64,000 bases of DNA, taken from assembly GCA_037447655.1 (NCBI GenBank), contig JBBHKE010000676.1, positions 174,063 to 238,062 on the forward strand. Direction: 5' to 3'. Within the stretch, counting starts at the first letter, position 1. The number at the start of each line of letters is the position of its first letter. Of the stretch, positions 36,089 to 59,654 are shown in pieces. The position numbers were made by a program, and so were the translations under genes. A model generated the notes under the pieces. The model did no database searches and had not been told where the DNA came from. It worked only from the letters and a program-made list of their open reading frames with translations. The DNA is from Zygnema cylindricum (Eukaryota > Streptophyta > Zygnematophyceae > Zygnematales > Zygnemataceae).

Positions 36089-36874
36089 GGGTATGTTCAC
36101 ATGTGCCAAAGTAAGAGTTTTTTTTTTCTGTCGTTTTCCTGTAAATTCCAGAGCCGTACCGCCTAAGTTACAGCCGTACAAAGAAATCGAAAAAAATAGA
36201 AGTACATTTTGCGTCATCGTTTGAACTTAGAATGTACTACATGTTGTCGTTTTGTGTTTTTCGACCATGGCCACATCAATAGATGTCATCTTCAAACTTT
36301 TCTTTAAAAAACATCGGCGATGTGTATGTGTTTTAAATCAAAGTATTTTCGCAAAACAAATAGGAGCACATATTTGCACGTGTAGAATTAAAAAAAAAAT
36401 TCAAACAATTTCAAGCGACAAGGAAAAGTACACGATTCGCTATGTTTTGTCCGTTTGCGTTCAGTACGACGAAGAAAAGTACACAATTTGATTTGTTTTG
36501 TCCGTTTCTGTCCGGTACATATTTATTTTTTGCAGGTGTCTTGAAATTTTGATGCCATTTCACATCGAACGGACAGGCGACGCTAAGGCAAAGCGCATCT
36601 TCTTCATCCATGAAACGGCACAGGCGGAAGGCGGCACGTCTACAATGTCACGGAAGGACATGTGACGTCACAAGCAGTTCCAAAAAATAACGTGCGACAA
36701 CACAGATTGTAGACGTTGACAACCGTCACAGGCATTGTCGACGCATTCAATCGTCACAAACGTAAGTTGTTATTTTTCGTTTTTACACATAGGGACATTT
36801 GAAAACCAGGTCCAACAGATCCGCGCTAAAATACAAAGTAAGTTCGCTAAGTTACAAGTACATGGGACATACCC
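36089..36874. mobile_element. PIF/Harbinger-like MITE P3
   Basis: GGGTATGTTCACATGTGCC to ...ACATGGGACATACCC, flanked by TAA (36086-36088, 36875-36877). Same family as P4 by interior similarity. Confidence 0.85.
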
Positions 36875-36877
36875 TAA

Positions 36878-39293
36878 GGTTAAAGAGCAAAAGTAACACC
36901 ACCAACTTATGAGTTTTCAATTCTTAATCTGGAGGTGTACTTGTATTTAAACTCTCATTTCAAATAAATGAGTGTTATTAATTTATTTTTGTAATTTTCA
37001 CACTATTTTCCACTTTGTTGACGTACTCAGAAATTGCAACGGAAAATAAAGGTCCTCCTTCCTTCGCATCATTTGTTATCCAATAAGACAAAACACACAC
37101 AAATTTGAAAAACCAACACTCAAAAACTAATACGTTGATTCTTTCAATGAGTTTGACGATTTTCCAAAAAACAACAATTTCTACAATGTCTAACGTGACA
37201 ATGTTGCCTATGTTTTCGCTTGGCGATATGTTACCAATTTTGACGATATGCTGATGTCAAAATAAACGTTATGCTATGTGATGGATGTCAATTTTTTTTG
37301 AGGATGTTGCGTTAGCACTATACCAATGACAAAGACGAAACAGATGATGTCAGCTGCTGCTAAATTTAAGAACGAAGTATTTTCACCCTTCTGAATCATT
37401 GATCAGTCCGCAGGACCTTAGCTTTTAAGGATTTAACATAGGGAAAACATCAAGGAATATAACAAAACTAAGAAACGTGTCACTCGCAATGTCGAGCAAC
37501 TGTTTCAAATCCATCGCGCTTTTTAATAAAGTCAGTATTATACTTCAAAAGAAACTTTTCACGTACTAAGGCACAGAACAATTTTGCAGCTGCAAACTGT
37601 CATAGCATGTCGATATTTAATAACTTTTTTGATTTATTTACTCTATAGTCTCGCCTCACTCCCATCTCATCAGAAATTTCACATGTAAAAGAAACGGCAT
37701 AGTACTGCCACAACAGTCATGTCTATCACCAAATTGCTTCAGCCTCTCCCTCTCCCTCTCCTTCTCCCTCTGTGAAGACTTTTGGTGCCTAAACCATGAA
37801 AACATAATCTCAAACAGAGGACGTTAATCTACCAAACTGAGGATCAACCAATAGGCATACCAACCGAATCAAAAAGGCTCCCACGAACATCATACTGGGC
37901 TGAGCAATGAAGTGAAGTGTGCTGCTTATAACTCACACTAAGCTTTATAACATTGTCATAAAATTAGCCAACACATATGTCACAAGGCTTTGAGACATCT
38001 CCCTCTCCCTCCCAACAATCTGACTCAACATGAAGGGAGTGACACCATAAACGAATAAATACCACGTTTGAATGCTAGAAACTAGCTAAAACATAATAGA
38101 GGCTTTACCAGGATGCTAAAATACATGTAAATGAAATCTCTGGTCCTTTTTTTTTTGCCTTTTACATTTTTATTCCCTTCACACAATTTGTGTGACATAC
38201 GATTAGAATTGAGATCCACCCTAGTGTACCATCACACAAATTTGATTGATTCAAAAAGTCAAAGTTTGCTAAGTTGGTTGCTAAGTTCGGAACCTAGGGG
38301 CACCAGTTCTACATAAACATCATGACATTGTCTGTCCATCAAGAAGCTAAAAACAAACTTATCAAAGAAAGTGTATGCAGATTCCTTATGACCAGAAACA
38401 TAAAAACACAGTGATAAACAAACATTATGCAAACAAACCAAGCAACAAATTTCAACAACATTCCTAAAAACCCAAAACACAATTATCAAACATTTTTTTT
38501 GTCCAGATGTTACAAATGACATGATAGCTCGTCACACGGATTTGACACAACACCATTCCCAATCCCATAATACTTGTCCGGTGATTTAAAACATATTTAC
38601 TGCGCAAAAACAATGGGAAACGCTATATATTGCAAACCCGTACAGTACACGTACTACACTGGGTTCCAATATAAAAGCGTTTCCAATTGTTCTTGCGCAT
38701 TCTACGGTTTAAGATATGAACATTCTACAGTTCATTTTAGAAAAGAAAAACGCCAGTACCATAAGTTTCATTCATCGTAAATGTTTTCTTATCAGACCTC
38801 CATATCCACATTTTACGATAAAAGACCTCTATTACAACAGTCGCAACAAAAAGTACAAAGTTGATTGATTTAGAAAAATCGCAAGAGGAAATATTTTCTG
38901 GCAATCCACCTGACGAATTCTAAAGCTACAAAACACAGAGAAAGGGGACTCTCTCACACTCAAGGAGACTGAAATCAGGTTCATGAGTTTTCTGCCTATA
39001 CAGGTCAGGACAGAAATACAGGAGGTGAAACCCAAACAGATTGAATAGAGTCAAAAGACCAATACAATCTGTACTCAGAAAATCTAAACCTATTTACTCG
39101 CACAGTCAATACCAGCAAAGTCTACAAATACAAACACAATGAGCTATGAAAACCGGAAAAGCCTTAAAAAAGCCAAAAGGTACTCAAAACCAATCTACAA
39201 ACTCTACAAACGCGCTTCCTTTATCCACTCTCGATAAACCAGAAATGTCAGATTACTCACACATGAGGTGGATAACCAGAAACGTGACATCAG
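36878..39293. other. 3' flank of LACS, no gene seen
   Basis: AT-rich sequence with a short CT-rich microsatellite at about 37740-37770. Open frames (for example 38259-38522, minus) are short and unrecognised. It probably includes the LACS 3' UTR. Confidence 0.5.
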
Positions 39294-48637
<9,344 letters not shown>

Positions 48638-48796
48638 CAATCGAAACACTGCTTCAATCACAAGAACAGTAGCAATCAGTTGAGAAAGAAAACTGCATAC
48701 ATCATACAAACTGCAAAAAGGAGTCAAGCACCTTAGGAATGCTGGATGATTTCGCATAGGAACAAGAAAAAACTGGATAAATCGTAATAGCGACAA

Positions 48797-49496
48797 TGGG
48801 GTAATACTGCAGTCAATGTCAAATCCACAAGCCTCACTTTTTCATGAAAATCCACATGGCCAGGATTCTTCTAATTGAAGAAATAGCATTCTAAGGTGTT
48901 TTCTTTTACGAGCATATAAACAATTCTTACCAAAGTTTTTTTACAATGCCAAGGACATGACACCACCAATGAAAAAATAAAACAGTCAATGCTTTCTCCA
49001 GCCTTTTCTTTCACTTCATCTATCCTACAGTCCTGTGCTGAATGTACTTTGTTCCCTTGATTTGTTTTGTACTTTCGTTCGTCCGTCCAAATGTGCAAAT
49101 CAAGGCATATCTTACCGTCAACCGACGTGGCGAGCCCAAAAGCAGAACTGAAAGTGTGAACTTCAGTTACGCCGTCGTGTCGCTGCTGATTGAGTCATGG
49201 CACTAGTAGAAGTCTCGGGCTTCGACATGTGTCAAAATACATTTGGAACAATCTGCTAAATTCCAAGAAGTCAAGAACTATGAAAGTACGAAATTGGAGA
49301 AGGTACAATATTCGTAATCATATGCCATGTCACACGCCACCTACACCGTAGTTTCACAGCATGACCAAACACGAAGTTATTAAGGTGTAGTCGAGTTCGA
49401 TGGGTCAACATATAAAACAAAGTGTACATAGGGAGTACGACTTGTATCGCTTGCGTTTCGAACATTTTATGTACGAGCTTTAATTTAGTGTCAAAA
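48797..49496. other. LACS upstream region, no gene seen
   Basis: Probable 5' UTR exon and promoter of LACS. No open frame is credible. I see no clear TATA box that I would commit to. Confidence 0.4.
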
Positions 49497-49499
49497 TAA

Positions 49500-50278
49500 G
49501 GGTGCATCTCCATGTGCTTAAGTAAAGGTTTTTTTCTGTCATTTTCCTGTAAAACTTAGAGCCGTACAGCGTAAGTTTCAACCGTACAAAAAAATAGAGA
49601 AAATATAAAGTACATTTTGCGTCATCATCGAATTTAAGATGTACTACATGTTGTCGTTTTGTGTTCTTCGACCCACGGCCACGCCAAAAAACGTCATCTT
49701 CAAACTTTTCTTTAAACTACAGGGAAAATGTGATTTAAAACAAAGAATTTTCGAAAAACAAATAGAAACACGTAGTCGCACGTGTAATTTTTTTTCAAGA
49801 AATTTCAAAAGAATTCAAGCGACGACGAAAAGTGCACGATCCGCTATGTTTTGTCCGTTTGCGTTCAGGTTCGACAAAGCAAAGTACACAATTTGTTTGG
49901 TTTGTCCGTTTGCGCCTGGTACGGATTTTATTTCGCCAGGGGTCTCAAGATCTGATGCCATTTCACGTCGAGCGGACAAGAGACGGTAAGGCATATTGCA
50001 TCTTCTTCAACCGTGAAACGACAGAGGCTGGATGGCGGTACGTCTACAATGTCACGAAAAGTCATGCGACGTCACAAGCAGTTACAAAAATAACGTGCGT
50101 CATCACAGATTGTACACTGTCGACAGCCGTCACGGGCATTGTCGACGTCTACAATTGTCACGCCCTTAAGTGACAACTTCGTTTGGTACACATAGGGACA
50201 CCCAAAATCCGGGTCCGCCAGATCTGCGCTAAAAAACAAAGTAAATTCTCTAAGTTTCAAGTACATGGAGACGCACCC
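49500..50278. mobile_element. PIF/Harbinger-like MITE P4 between LACS and SF3a60
   Basis: GGGTGCATCTCCATGTGCTT to ...ACATGGAGACGCACCC, flanked by TAA (49497-49499, 50279-50281). The interior closely parallels P3. Confidence 0.87.
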
Positions 50279-50613
50279 TAACAGCTGCGCACGGTACTCA
50301 GCAAAAGGACAAAAGCCTAGAATGGCGGGAAATTTTAGCCATTCGCCACGAATGAGCGGGCGCGGCCGAGTGCATAATTTATTGGAACTCCTAGATTACC
50401 GGTGACTATGCTCAAAACTGTCGGTCAAAGGCGTGAAATCGTAATGAATCAACAAACACACGGAATCGTTAAGTTGTAATGTGTAGTTTTTCTGTACACG
50501 TTGGACGTAGAAACATGTCGGTTGTCAATATTCGATTTTTTGTTGGCTCTATGGACAACACACGCGAACTCTAGGGTTTGCTTTTGTAGTTCAGAATTAC
50601 AGTATGGATTGCA

Positions 50614-50836
50614 ACACCGTGTATTGCTCGTACTGTTAAAGTGTTAATATCTTTTCCACCACTTAACATATATTCTCCCTGCACACATTTCGGACTGTTA
50701 ATCCGACGTTGCGATTGAAAGGTTCGATTCTCACTTACCGATTCTCAAATCAATAATTGGGCAAGTGTGCACGGAGAAAATATGTTTTTAGTGAAAAAAA
50801 ACATTCACGCTACCGGTAATAGTAATCCACGGTGTA
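50614..50836. mobile_element. Family B MITE (B7) in the SF3a60 promoter region
   Basis: ACACCGTGTATTGCTCG... to ...AATCCACGGTGT, with long inverted arms (TATTCTCC...GGAGAAAATA). It ends about 135 bp upstream of the SF3a60 ATG, so it may overlap the core promoter or leader. From 50282 to 50613 I see nothing recognisable. Confidence 0.75.
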
Positions 50837-50971
50837 AACTACGGTGAATCCCTGTTGTGGGAATTTCACTTCAGCCTAGTTTGCCTTCATACACATTGTT
50901 GCTGTAATTACTGTAGTATCTTCCTATCACTTTGCGCAAATTGTCTTGTTCGTTGACCTAATTTGCGCGCC

Positions 50972-53900
50972 ATGGCCTCCACGCTTCTCGAGCAGACTCG
51001 GGCGGCACACGAAGAGAATGAGCGCCTTGAGCGCCTCATTGTGAAGGATCTTCAGCAGGAAGTCCAGGGCCATAGGGAAAGGCTTCATCAGAATCACCGT
51101 GTGAAAAACTTTGTTGATATGATTGTCACAAACTCCGATCGTTTGGTGCGTGCCTTTCTTTCGGTTTTTCCTCTTTTTACTACAATTTCATGTGTTTTTG
51201 TCATCGATTTCTTCGCTACGGATTTGATTGTTATTGCCTCTAGATTGTCTATTAACCATTTATGTGTTTTTGTAAGCATTCTAACCATGCTTGTCTATCC
51301 CACTTTTTTATCTGAAACTCCTACATTAACGTTCCCCATGCACCTCAACTTTGGAATCAAAGAGAATAATTTGAATTGTCCTGTAAACCATATTTGTTCT
51401 CCTTTTTTTTGCTACATATTTAGCATTATCTAATTACCGGCTGAGTGTTATACTAGTATTCTCCATTTCTGTTTCTGCAATCATTCCTGACTGTTGACAT
51501 TTCCATTTTTGTTGCTGTTGTGATTGCACTCTATTTCCTCGTTCTTGTGGATTCTATTGCTTTGTTTGCTACTATCGCTGATTCTTATTGCTATTTTTCT
51601 GTTCCTGGTTTTTTCTGTTACTGCTTTTGTTCTCGTTGTTGTTGTTATCGCAGTTTTTTCCGTTTTTTTTTGCGAGGCGTGTTAATTGTTATTCACATAA
51701 ACTGCTGGCTTGTGGAAAAAGGGGTTGATTAAGTTTTCTTCCAAATTTGTTGTTAGTATTTAGCTTTTTTGGTTTCTGTGCCGTTATTCATATGTACTGT
51801 TCACTTGCGGAAAAAAGATTTCGTTGCGTTTTCTTCCAATTTTGCATTCTCAAGTCACAATAGCGAGCTTTTGCAGGCGGAGATTTATGATGACAAAGAT
51901 TCTGCAAGGCGAGACGAAATTTCCGCTCTCGGAGGTGTCGGTGCAGCTGGTCAAAATGTGTTCAGCTCTTTTTATGACCGTCTGAAAGAGGTTTGTGCCT
52001 GTTTTGTCAACCAATAATTTTGGAGACTATTTGCAATTCAAGGTGGGAGGTTGTGAGTTTACTTTGGAAACTCATGAGGCCTGAATTGTTGTTTATTTCA
52101 ATATTCTGGCATTGTAGAGATAGATTCTGTTTTTTTTCCTCTCTCAGTTTTCTACAGGGTGGTTTCACAGATCAGAGACTATCATCGTAGGCATCCTGGA
52201 GCAAGGGCTGTTGATCCGGGTGAGAATCCGGATGAGCTTATTAAGGAGGAACCATGGATTGAGTTTAGTGGAGAGGTATGGTTCAAACAATTTTGCTTTA
52301 CTCTGGCTGTAGTTTTCTTATTCTGCTAAAAATAAGCAACTACTGTCTTGTAATCACAGCACCATAAGAAATTTTGGTCTGGGATCAATTTTTACGAGAA
52401 AAACAAGGAGGGTTTGGTCGTTTATGATACGTGCGGGTTTGGTCGTTTAGGGTAACGTTTTGACGTCACTCATTATGCACGGGATACACATAAATGGGCA
52501 TTTGTTGAAGGCCACTTGATCAAATAGCATTTTATTTTTTTGGTTGCATGGTTAACATGGAAGGGACTGAAATTGCTCGACCTCAGCATGGTTGTCTAGT
52601 GTGTTGGAGATGTTGTAAACATTGATGTGAAAAAACTAATGGATCATTGGATGCTATTTGAACATTGAAATGAATTGAGAATAGCGGTACTCCTACCTCA
52701 GGAGTGTGGTCACCGGTTTTTTTTGGTGACGTACATGTAGCAATTCTGATCAAATCTGATCAAATCTAATCGGAATATACCGTACAGCTTTATTGTTTGT
52801 CACACATAGATGAAGATGTCAATTTGCAACTTAAGTTTTTCGTTTAAATTTTCCACGAGGCGTTTCAAAGACTCTTTGAAACATCGTGGGAACATGTGGG
52901 GAAGGTTTCGTGCGCATGGCGTGTCGGAGGTGTCGGTGAAAAGTCAGTGAACAAATCTTGTTAGCCGGCGCCTCAAATGTTGCGCCCTGTATGTACATTG
53001 CTGCGCAAGTACATGTTCCCATAAAACGTCTTAAACGAGTTTTATCACTCAACAAATTTCCCTACGGCGTAGTTGGGAGTAGTGATTAGCCTGTCTTGTT
53101 TATCAATATCTGCACAGGGCAGGCTCTGTTATTTGTTCTATACTGCAGATGCTTAAATTTTGAGTTGTTTCCTGACAAGATGCAAAATAACATCATGAGC
53201 CAAATCTCAATGAATGGGAAAAGGCCAGATAAATTGTACAATCGATGTCGTGTTAGTTGAAAACGTCAAAAAATCTTCTAAAGCTTTCTGTCACATGTTG
53301 GGTTCACATTTGTGTCAAAAACCCATGTCTCATTTTCTGCCGTATCTTTACAATTGATGCATGCAGTAACTTAGGGTTTATGTAAGAGATACGCTTGATC
53401 TGTATATTTTTATGATGTTATACTCCCAGAATATGACATGTGCACTTGTACATCAAGTTTTCTAGGACACTCAAGGTTATGAAATATGGTATGCTTCGGA
53501 ATTTTTTTTCCTTAGTTGAAGGTATAAGATCTAACTCTGGCTCTTTGAAGCCTTTCATGGTCACTACACTGCTCATTGTTATTAGAGTTAATAACACTAA
53601 ATCGGTCGCGACTTTTTTTGGTCGAAATCATAAAATAATGTTAACAACACTTTTTTAAGGGAGTGGATTGTATTCTGCCACGCCACTTTGCACTAAATTA
53701 TTATTGTATATTCTAAATTCATATTAACAATAATGAATCCTTAACGCTGATAACGTTTGGCAGTGTTGTGGTCCATGTGCATGGCTTCCATTCGTGTTTT
53801 TTTGTTCTAAATTACGATAATCCAGACTAGTTTGTGTGCCTACATTGCACATGAATTTTGTGGTCAAGGTCATGAAGTTCATGACAGGTATGATGTCTTC

Positions 53901-56900
53901 CTACATGGTTCTACGTCACTATATTTCTCCGTGGATCGCTATTGGAGTTAATGTTTTTTTGCGTCTTTTAAACCGACTTTTTTGTGAAGGTTGTGATGGA
54001 AAGGTAAGGTTCGTACTTTCCGATTGGTAGTCTCCAAGTAAAAGGTCGGTATATGTGCATGGGAAGAGTGGATATTAGTGGCAAAATAAACGCTAATTCT
54101 AAAGGAGATGCAAGGTATTGCTGAGCCAGCTATGCAAGAAAGTACAACTTCCATGGGCGTACACGTTTCTTTGCAATTATTTATATATTATGCCAGCAGC
54201 TATTCAGGCTTTATTTTGGTCACTGTAGTCTACCTGTTGCATAGATTATGTATTTCAATTTGTCATTTATGTTACAGCCTCTACTGAAGAATAAGTCAAC
54301 ATCCTTGTTGTTGCCATGTATCGTCACTGGCATGCAGCCGATGTTGCTTTTCGATACAACACTTAATTTTGCGATTACAATTGTTTGTAAAGAGTACTAG
54401 CAATCGCTGTCAGACTTAGTCTATCAGCAATTGCTTTCATGAAGAAGCATTATGTTATGTTTAGAATGTAAATTGGTTAATGGCCAGTTTGGGACCTTTC
54501 AATGCAACAGCTTCCTATGCACAGGAAGGACCACGTGCTTCTTTAGGATTTTGACATTCCTGCACTATGGTTCTTTATTTATGAAACTTTCCTTCTGGTT
54601 TATTGGTCCTAACAGGAGGCCTATGGACGTTACCTTGACTTACACGAGCTTTACAACACATTCATGAACTCTAAGTTTGGACAACCAATTGAATACTCAG
54701 CCTACATTGACGAATTCCATCAGACCTACAAAATTCCTCGCAACTTGAAATTTACCAAGTAAGAATGCGATGCATTTGCTGGTTTTCAACCTTGTCATGA
54801 TTTTGTTTAGACCAGATTTACAGGCAAACTTTATTTTATTGCAGTGTATTGAGGTCTGTCTTTTGGCTGTTAGGCGTGTATTGTCTGGGAAGGACTGGCT
54901 CACGGATGCCGGAGTGCAATATTCATGATTATTACTTTGTTATGCATCACACAAACTAGTCTTTCTTCAAGTTAACCATAATCCACAAGAGATGTTCAGT
55001 TTAATTTTTGCAAAAGTTCACTGGGTCACTGGAATGCGATGTTTCGCACAACCTTAATTCTAGTTCGTCGCTATGGTATAGATATGTTGTATTTTAATGA
55101 TTCAAGGATTATATTCGTTCTTTTTGAAGGACTTACAAGGAGTATCTGTCGAGCCTATTGGAGTATTTAGCATCATTTTTTGAAAGAACACAGCCCCTCC
55201 AACCATTTGAGAAAATTATGGACAAGGTGAGGCCTCCATTTCTCCAAAATTCCGATTCATTACATTCGTTTTATTTATGTATTGTTGGTGGTACAATCTT
55301 TGTAGCTTTTGATCCCGTGTTTCTGTGAAACTACGCTGCTCATCCCTATGAGTGTTAAACATTTTTCAAGCACTCGGAGTACGTTTCTCATTACAAAATT
55401 TTCCAATGTTCAATCGCGACATGGCAATTGAAAGGTGAGACTGTTACCTTTCGATTGCTCCGCTGATATGGAAAATCTAACGGTTGACAATAAAATCTAA
55501 GACGTTTGAGTCCCCTAAAAATGTCTAGGACTAATAGGGCAGTGTAGTACTTGATATGCAAGTTCTTTTTTCGGGTCATCTGGTTATTAACAGGTCCTGA
55601 CATCTACTCTGTCACACATTAGTGAGTGGTCGTGAGCTGTTATTTGCATGGTTATAGCTGAGGCTAACTGGTATTAAGGTTCCATGGTTAATTTTCAGAA
55701 AAAAACATTTTTGTGGTGCAGGTGGAGACGGAATTCAGTGCAAAGTGGGAGGAGGGCCTTGTTAATGGATGGGAGGACTTAGGGGGGGTCAATGGAGATG
55801 CTTCCTCTAATACAAGACGACAGGATATTGTGGATCTGCAAGAGTTTGATACTGTCGAAGAGCTTCTTGATCCAGATCTTGTTCCACCTGAGAAACTCAA
55901 ACAGGTCTGATTGAAAAGTGTTTTGGAATAGGTTTGACTATGTGAGGTCCGCTAGATATGTTGCGATATGTTGGATATGTTGCATAGGGCTGAATTTCTT
56001 TGAGTTTATTTTCATGTTCTTGCATTCTTCCTTTTTTTTTTTAATTTCTTTCCTTCGCCGTCCATAAATGTTTGAAATTCACAGACGATATTCCAGGCAA
56101 ACAAGAGATGTATTTATGTAAATGGTACATTTTCTTGTGTATTCCGAAAAATTCTGAAGAGTGATGATGAAGTTTGGTAACCAAACTAAAGTTAGACAAG
56201 CCAGTGGCGGTTGCCGAAGTTTGTTGAAGGTTGGTAGAGGTTACTGACAAATGTAATATTGTATTTATCAGCAGAATAAGATAATGAGGCTTTCAATGAG
56301 TGATATTTATAAATATGTATGCTGAAAAACAAATTGAAAAATTTAGTTTTCTTTTGCAAAAAAAAATGCGTAGCTGTTCTAATAGTTTACGGGTAGAGCA
56401 AGTTGTTTACATGATTGGCTATAAGATTAAATCCGGGTTACGACATCTACGTATCAAAGTGAATAAATACGATTATGTAATACAAAAATATCTCGATTCA
56501 TTATTGTGTTCTATACTCATCTGGAAAATGCAGGCTCTGGCAGCACTTGGTCTAAAAACTGGAGGGACTCCACAACAAAGAGCCGAACGCCTACTTTTGA
56601 CCAAAGTAAAGTGTTTTCCAAACCAGTCTTGTCGAGGTTCAGGCTTTCAACTTTCTTTTGATGGATGTTTGAATGGTCTTCTGCTGCGTATTCCAAAACC
56701 CAGTGTTTCTCTACAACATTTACAATTCTTGCGATGGTGGTTTTTGAATTTTGTCCTACATAATTTTTACACTTACTATAGTGTTTACAATCTTTGTATT
56801 TTTCAGGTAGTGATTTATTAATTGTGTTGCAGGTCTTCAGAAATGTGCTCATGCTTAGTATTCATGACTGCGAAATTGATAGTGATTGGCTATACATCAC

Positions 56901-59645
56901 CCATCTCTAGATTTAGTGAATAATTAGTGTTAATACTTCGTTACAAATAATTTCTCTAAATTATGTTTCACGACGTGGCCCGTTAACTAAACTGTTATGA
57001 GCAACTTAAGTAAATAGTGTAATTAACACTAATGTATGATTTTGGGTGAAAAAACTCTCATCCGAATGAGAATGCTCAACTGTAACAGCGATGGGCAGCG
57101 TATTGCATCACTGTTCAATAGTACGGGCTGTAAGCCCCACACATTCTTATCTATGCAAAAAGGACGCCCCTATGTGGACTCCTGGAGTGCACGCCACGTG
57201 AATTCCTGGTACAGACTACCGTGTAGAATAGGCACATAAAAACAAAGCAATTAACAGTGAATGTTGTTGCTGAGGATGGCTGAAATGATTGGTCTAGAAT
57301 CTTTCAAGTAAAAAATATACCTTCCAAGTGTTTGTGGTCCAAGTATATTGGAAACGGAGTATGATGGTGTCAATTTATGTGTTGTGATTGGGCAATATCT
57401 ATGCAGGAAACGCCCTTGGAAGATCTAGACCCCAAACATTTTGCTAAAGGTGCGAAACCTTTTAAAAAGAAGTCATCAGAAGAGACTACCAGCCATACAG
57501 AACAGGGGAGGGAGATTGCTTTGAATGAAGCTAAAGTCCAGAAGCTTGTGGATCTTCTGAAGGAGGTGCGGATTTCCTTAATATTTTTTATTCGGCTTCC
57601 TGGATCTGTTTGATAATTTTTTTCAGGGAGTTGTGGAAGTTAAGTCAAAGCTCTCTGCTCCATTTCTTCTCCAGTGTGTCAATTCCTGCATTCAGAGGGA
57701 GGGGGGAGGGAAGAGGAGAAAGAGAGGGAGAGAGATAGAGAGTGGGATGAGACGGGGAGGCGATATTAGAAGTGCTGACTATCAAGCCTGCGATTCTGAG
57801 GTAATCTTTTGACGTTTTTTATTTGCTAGTACTATGGCCACTGAACTTAGGCTGTGGAGTAAAGTAAATGGACTATATTGCAAGTAGGGGTTTGCAGCTC
57901 TTTATCTTTCCTGTTTGTTTGGGTGCTATTCCCACTTTTGTGTGTAAGTTGGAAACAATGCAGAAAAAAAAGGTTGTCAGCTAGTTTTCTATTCAATCTA
58001 GGGTACGATGATAATCATTGTCTAGAGAGGAGAAACTTAGCCAGGTCTTTCCATGAGTTGCCAGTTCTGGTTTAAAATCCCATTTCTCATGGTAGTTCTC
58101 ATTGTGCAAATTTCGGGTCAGTTTTGTTAAGTTCAATCTCTGGTATTGCGGGTATGATTCGTATGTTTTCATCAGGTTTTGTATCCCTCTTTTTTTTACG
58201 CTATGTTCATAAAATATTGAAATATGCTTAACATGAACAAATTAAATTTTTAGGTTGGATTGAGAATTAATGCAGATAAATGTTGTCATTTGGTAGAAAA
58301 AAGGCGTATATGTCAACTGATATGCCATTTTTGAACGGCTGTTTTTTGTGACAGCCAATCTCCGACACAAAGTCACATATAGAGAAAAAACAGGCACTAA
58401 CGTTTGAGGAAATTGAGGCGGAGCGAGAAGAGGTAAGATAATTGAGAGGGGAGTTCAAAGTTGGAGAGTTTTTTGGATGGACAACCTGATCTGGATATTT
58501 ACTTTTTGAATGGGGTTGTAATTCCCTGCCATACTCGTAACTTACTTTGTTCTCATTGTTGTTCTAAAACCTTTTGGATGCTTTAGTTTTTTCCGCCAAT
58601 AAGTATCTGTTTTCCCTGTTTTTATGGTGAGTTCTACAGAACTTTCCCTATTTCTTCTTTCCTGTTGGTATCTGAATGGGAACATGAAAATACTGTGGTG
58701 CATTTTACAGAATGACGCCGCTACAGTGGAAGAAGAAAGTGATGATGAAGAAGGACAAATTTACAATCCTTTGAAATTGCCTATGGGATGGGATGGGAAG
58801 CCCATTCCTTACTGGCTATACAAGCTGCATGGGCTTGGACAGGTCTGTTTCAGTGTCAATTTCTGTCATTATCACCATTACTACGACGATTTCTTTGCCC
58901 TCGTTTGTCTCTGGTTGTCGTATTTTTCCAAAACTGGGTATTCCAATTGTTTTGTTTTGAGTACATCCCTCACCATAAATAGTCTGGATGGACACAATAC
59001 TAGCTCATGTAAGCCAACCTGGTCATTTGTTTTCCATACAATTTGTCTTTTGGCAGAATACAGTGAAGGCACTATTTTATATGCACTTAAAATTGGCAAA
59101 ATGCTGGAAACCAAAGATGGTTATTTTCAGAAAGACCTTGAAGGAAGAGAAAATATTTGTTTTTGCCTTCGCCTTAACAATTGAGCAGAAAGGAATTTAG
59201 TCTGGGACAGTCCTGTGATCCACAGAGGTTGAAGAGTGCCACTCCCACTTGATCATGGGGCCACACTATTTACATCAAAGTCGGTTGTGCGCTTTTTGAA
59301 GCCGTTTTTAGGATTTCCATTTAGTATGGGTTTGGTGTGTTCTGCACCAGATTAGGAGACCTTTATTAACTTGGGTGTCGATTGGCTTCATTAACACAAT
59401 GATAAGCTTGTCAACAGAAGACAAATTCATGGTCGTGGTGTGTGTAACTGTGGTTTTCTTACTGACAAAAGCTCGTGGTTGGCCATTTCTTATGACAGGA
59501 GTTCAAGTGTGAGATCTGCGGAAATTATAGTTACTGGGGAAGGCGTGCATTTGAACGGCACTTCAAAGAGTGGAGACATCAACATGGAATGCGATGTCTC
59601 GCCATTCCCAACACCAAAAACTTCAATGAAATTACTGTGATTAAG
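50972..59645 (+). CDS. SF3A3: Splicing factor SF3a60 (SF3A3/Prp9), 3' end not found
   Basis: Eleven exons join in frame: 50972-51145, 51877-51990, 52171-52275, 54616-54758, 55130-55226, 55722-55904, 56534-56605, 57407-57565, 58355-58432, 58711-58842 and 59499-59645, giving 468 residues. The start [16 protein letters not shown] matches the family N-terminus. A SAP-like motif ([15 protein letters not shown]) and the block [20 protein letters not shown] follow. A matrin/U1-type C2H2 zinc finger has Cys423, Cys426, His440 and His446. By family knowledge, SF3a60 joins SF3a66 and SF3a120 in mature U2 snRNP and supports branch-site recognition. Plant homologues have about 45 more residues after this point. 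After exon 11 the frame meets TGA at 59652-59654, and I found no downstream exon. Confidence 0.94.
53568..54125. repeat. Decayed family B-like MITEs in SF3a60 intron 3
   Basis: One lies at about 53568-53768 (acactgctcattgttattagagttaa... to ...acgctgataacgtttggcagtgt). A second, weaker one lies at about 53930-54120 (ggatcgctattggagttaatg...). Similar worn ends recur near 55330, 56900-57110 and 42245. Identity to intact B copies is partial. Confidence 0.5.
57694..57765. repeat. GA-rich low-complexity tract in SF3a60 intron 8
   Basis: A purine-rich run of gaggga/gagaga type units between exons 8 and 9. It has no coding role in the gene model. Confidence 0.75.
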
Positions 59646-59654
59646 GTTGGTTGA

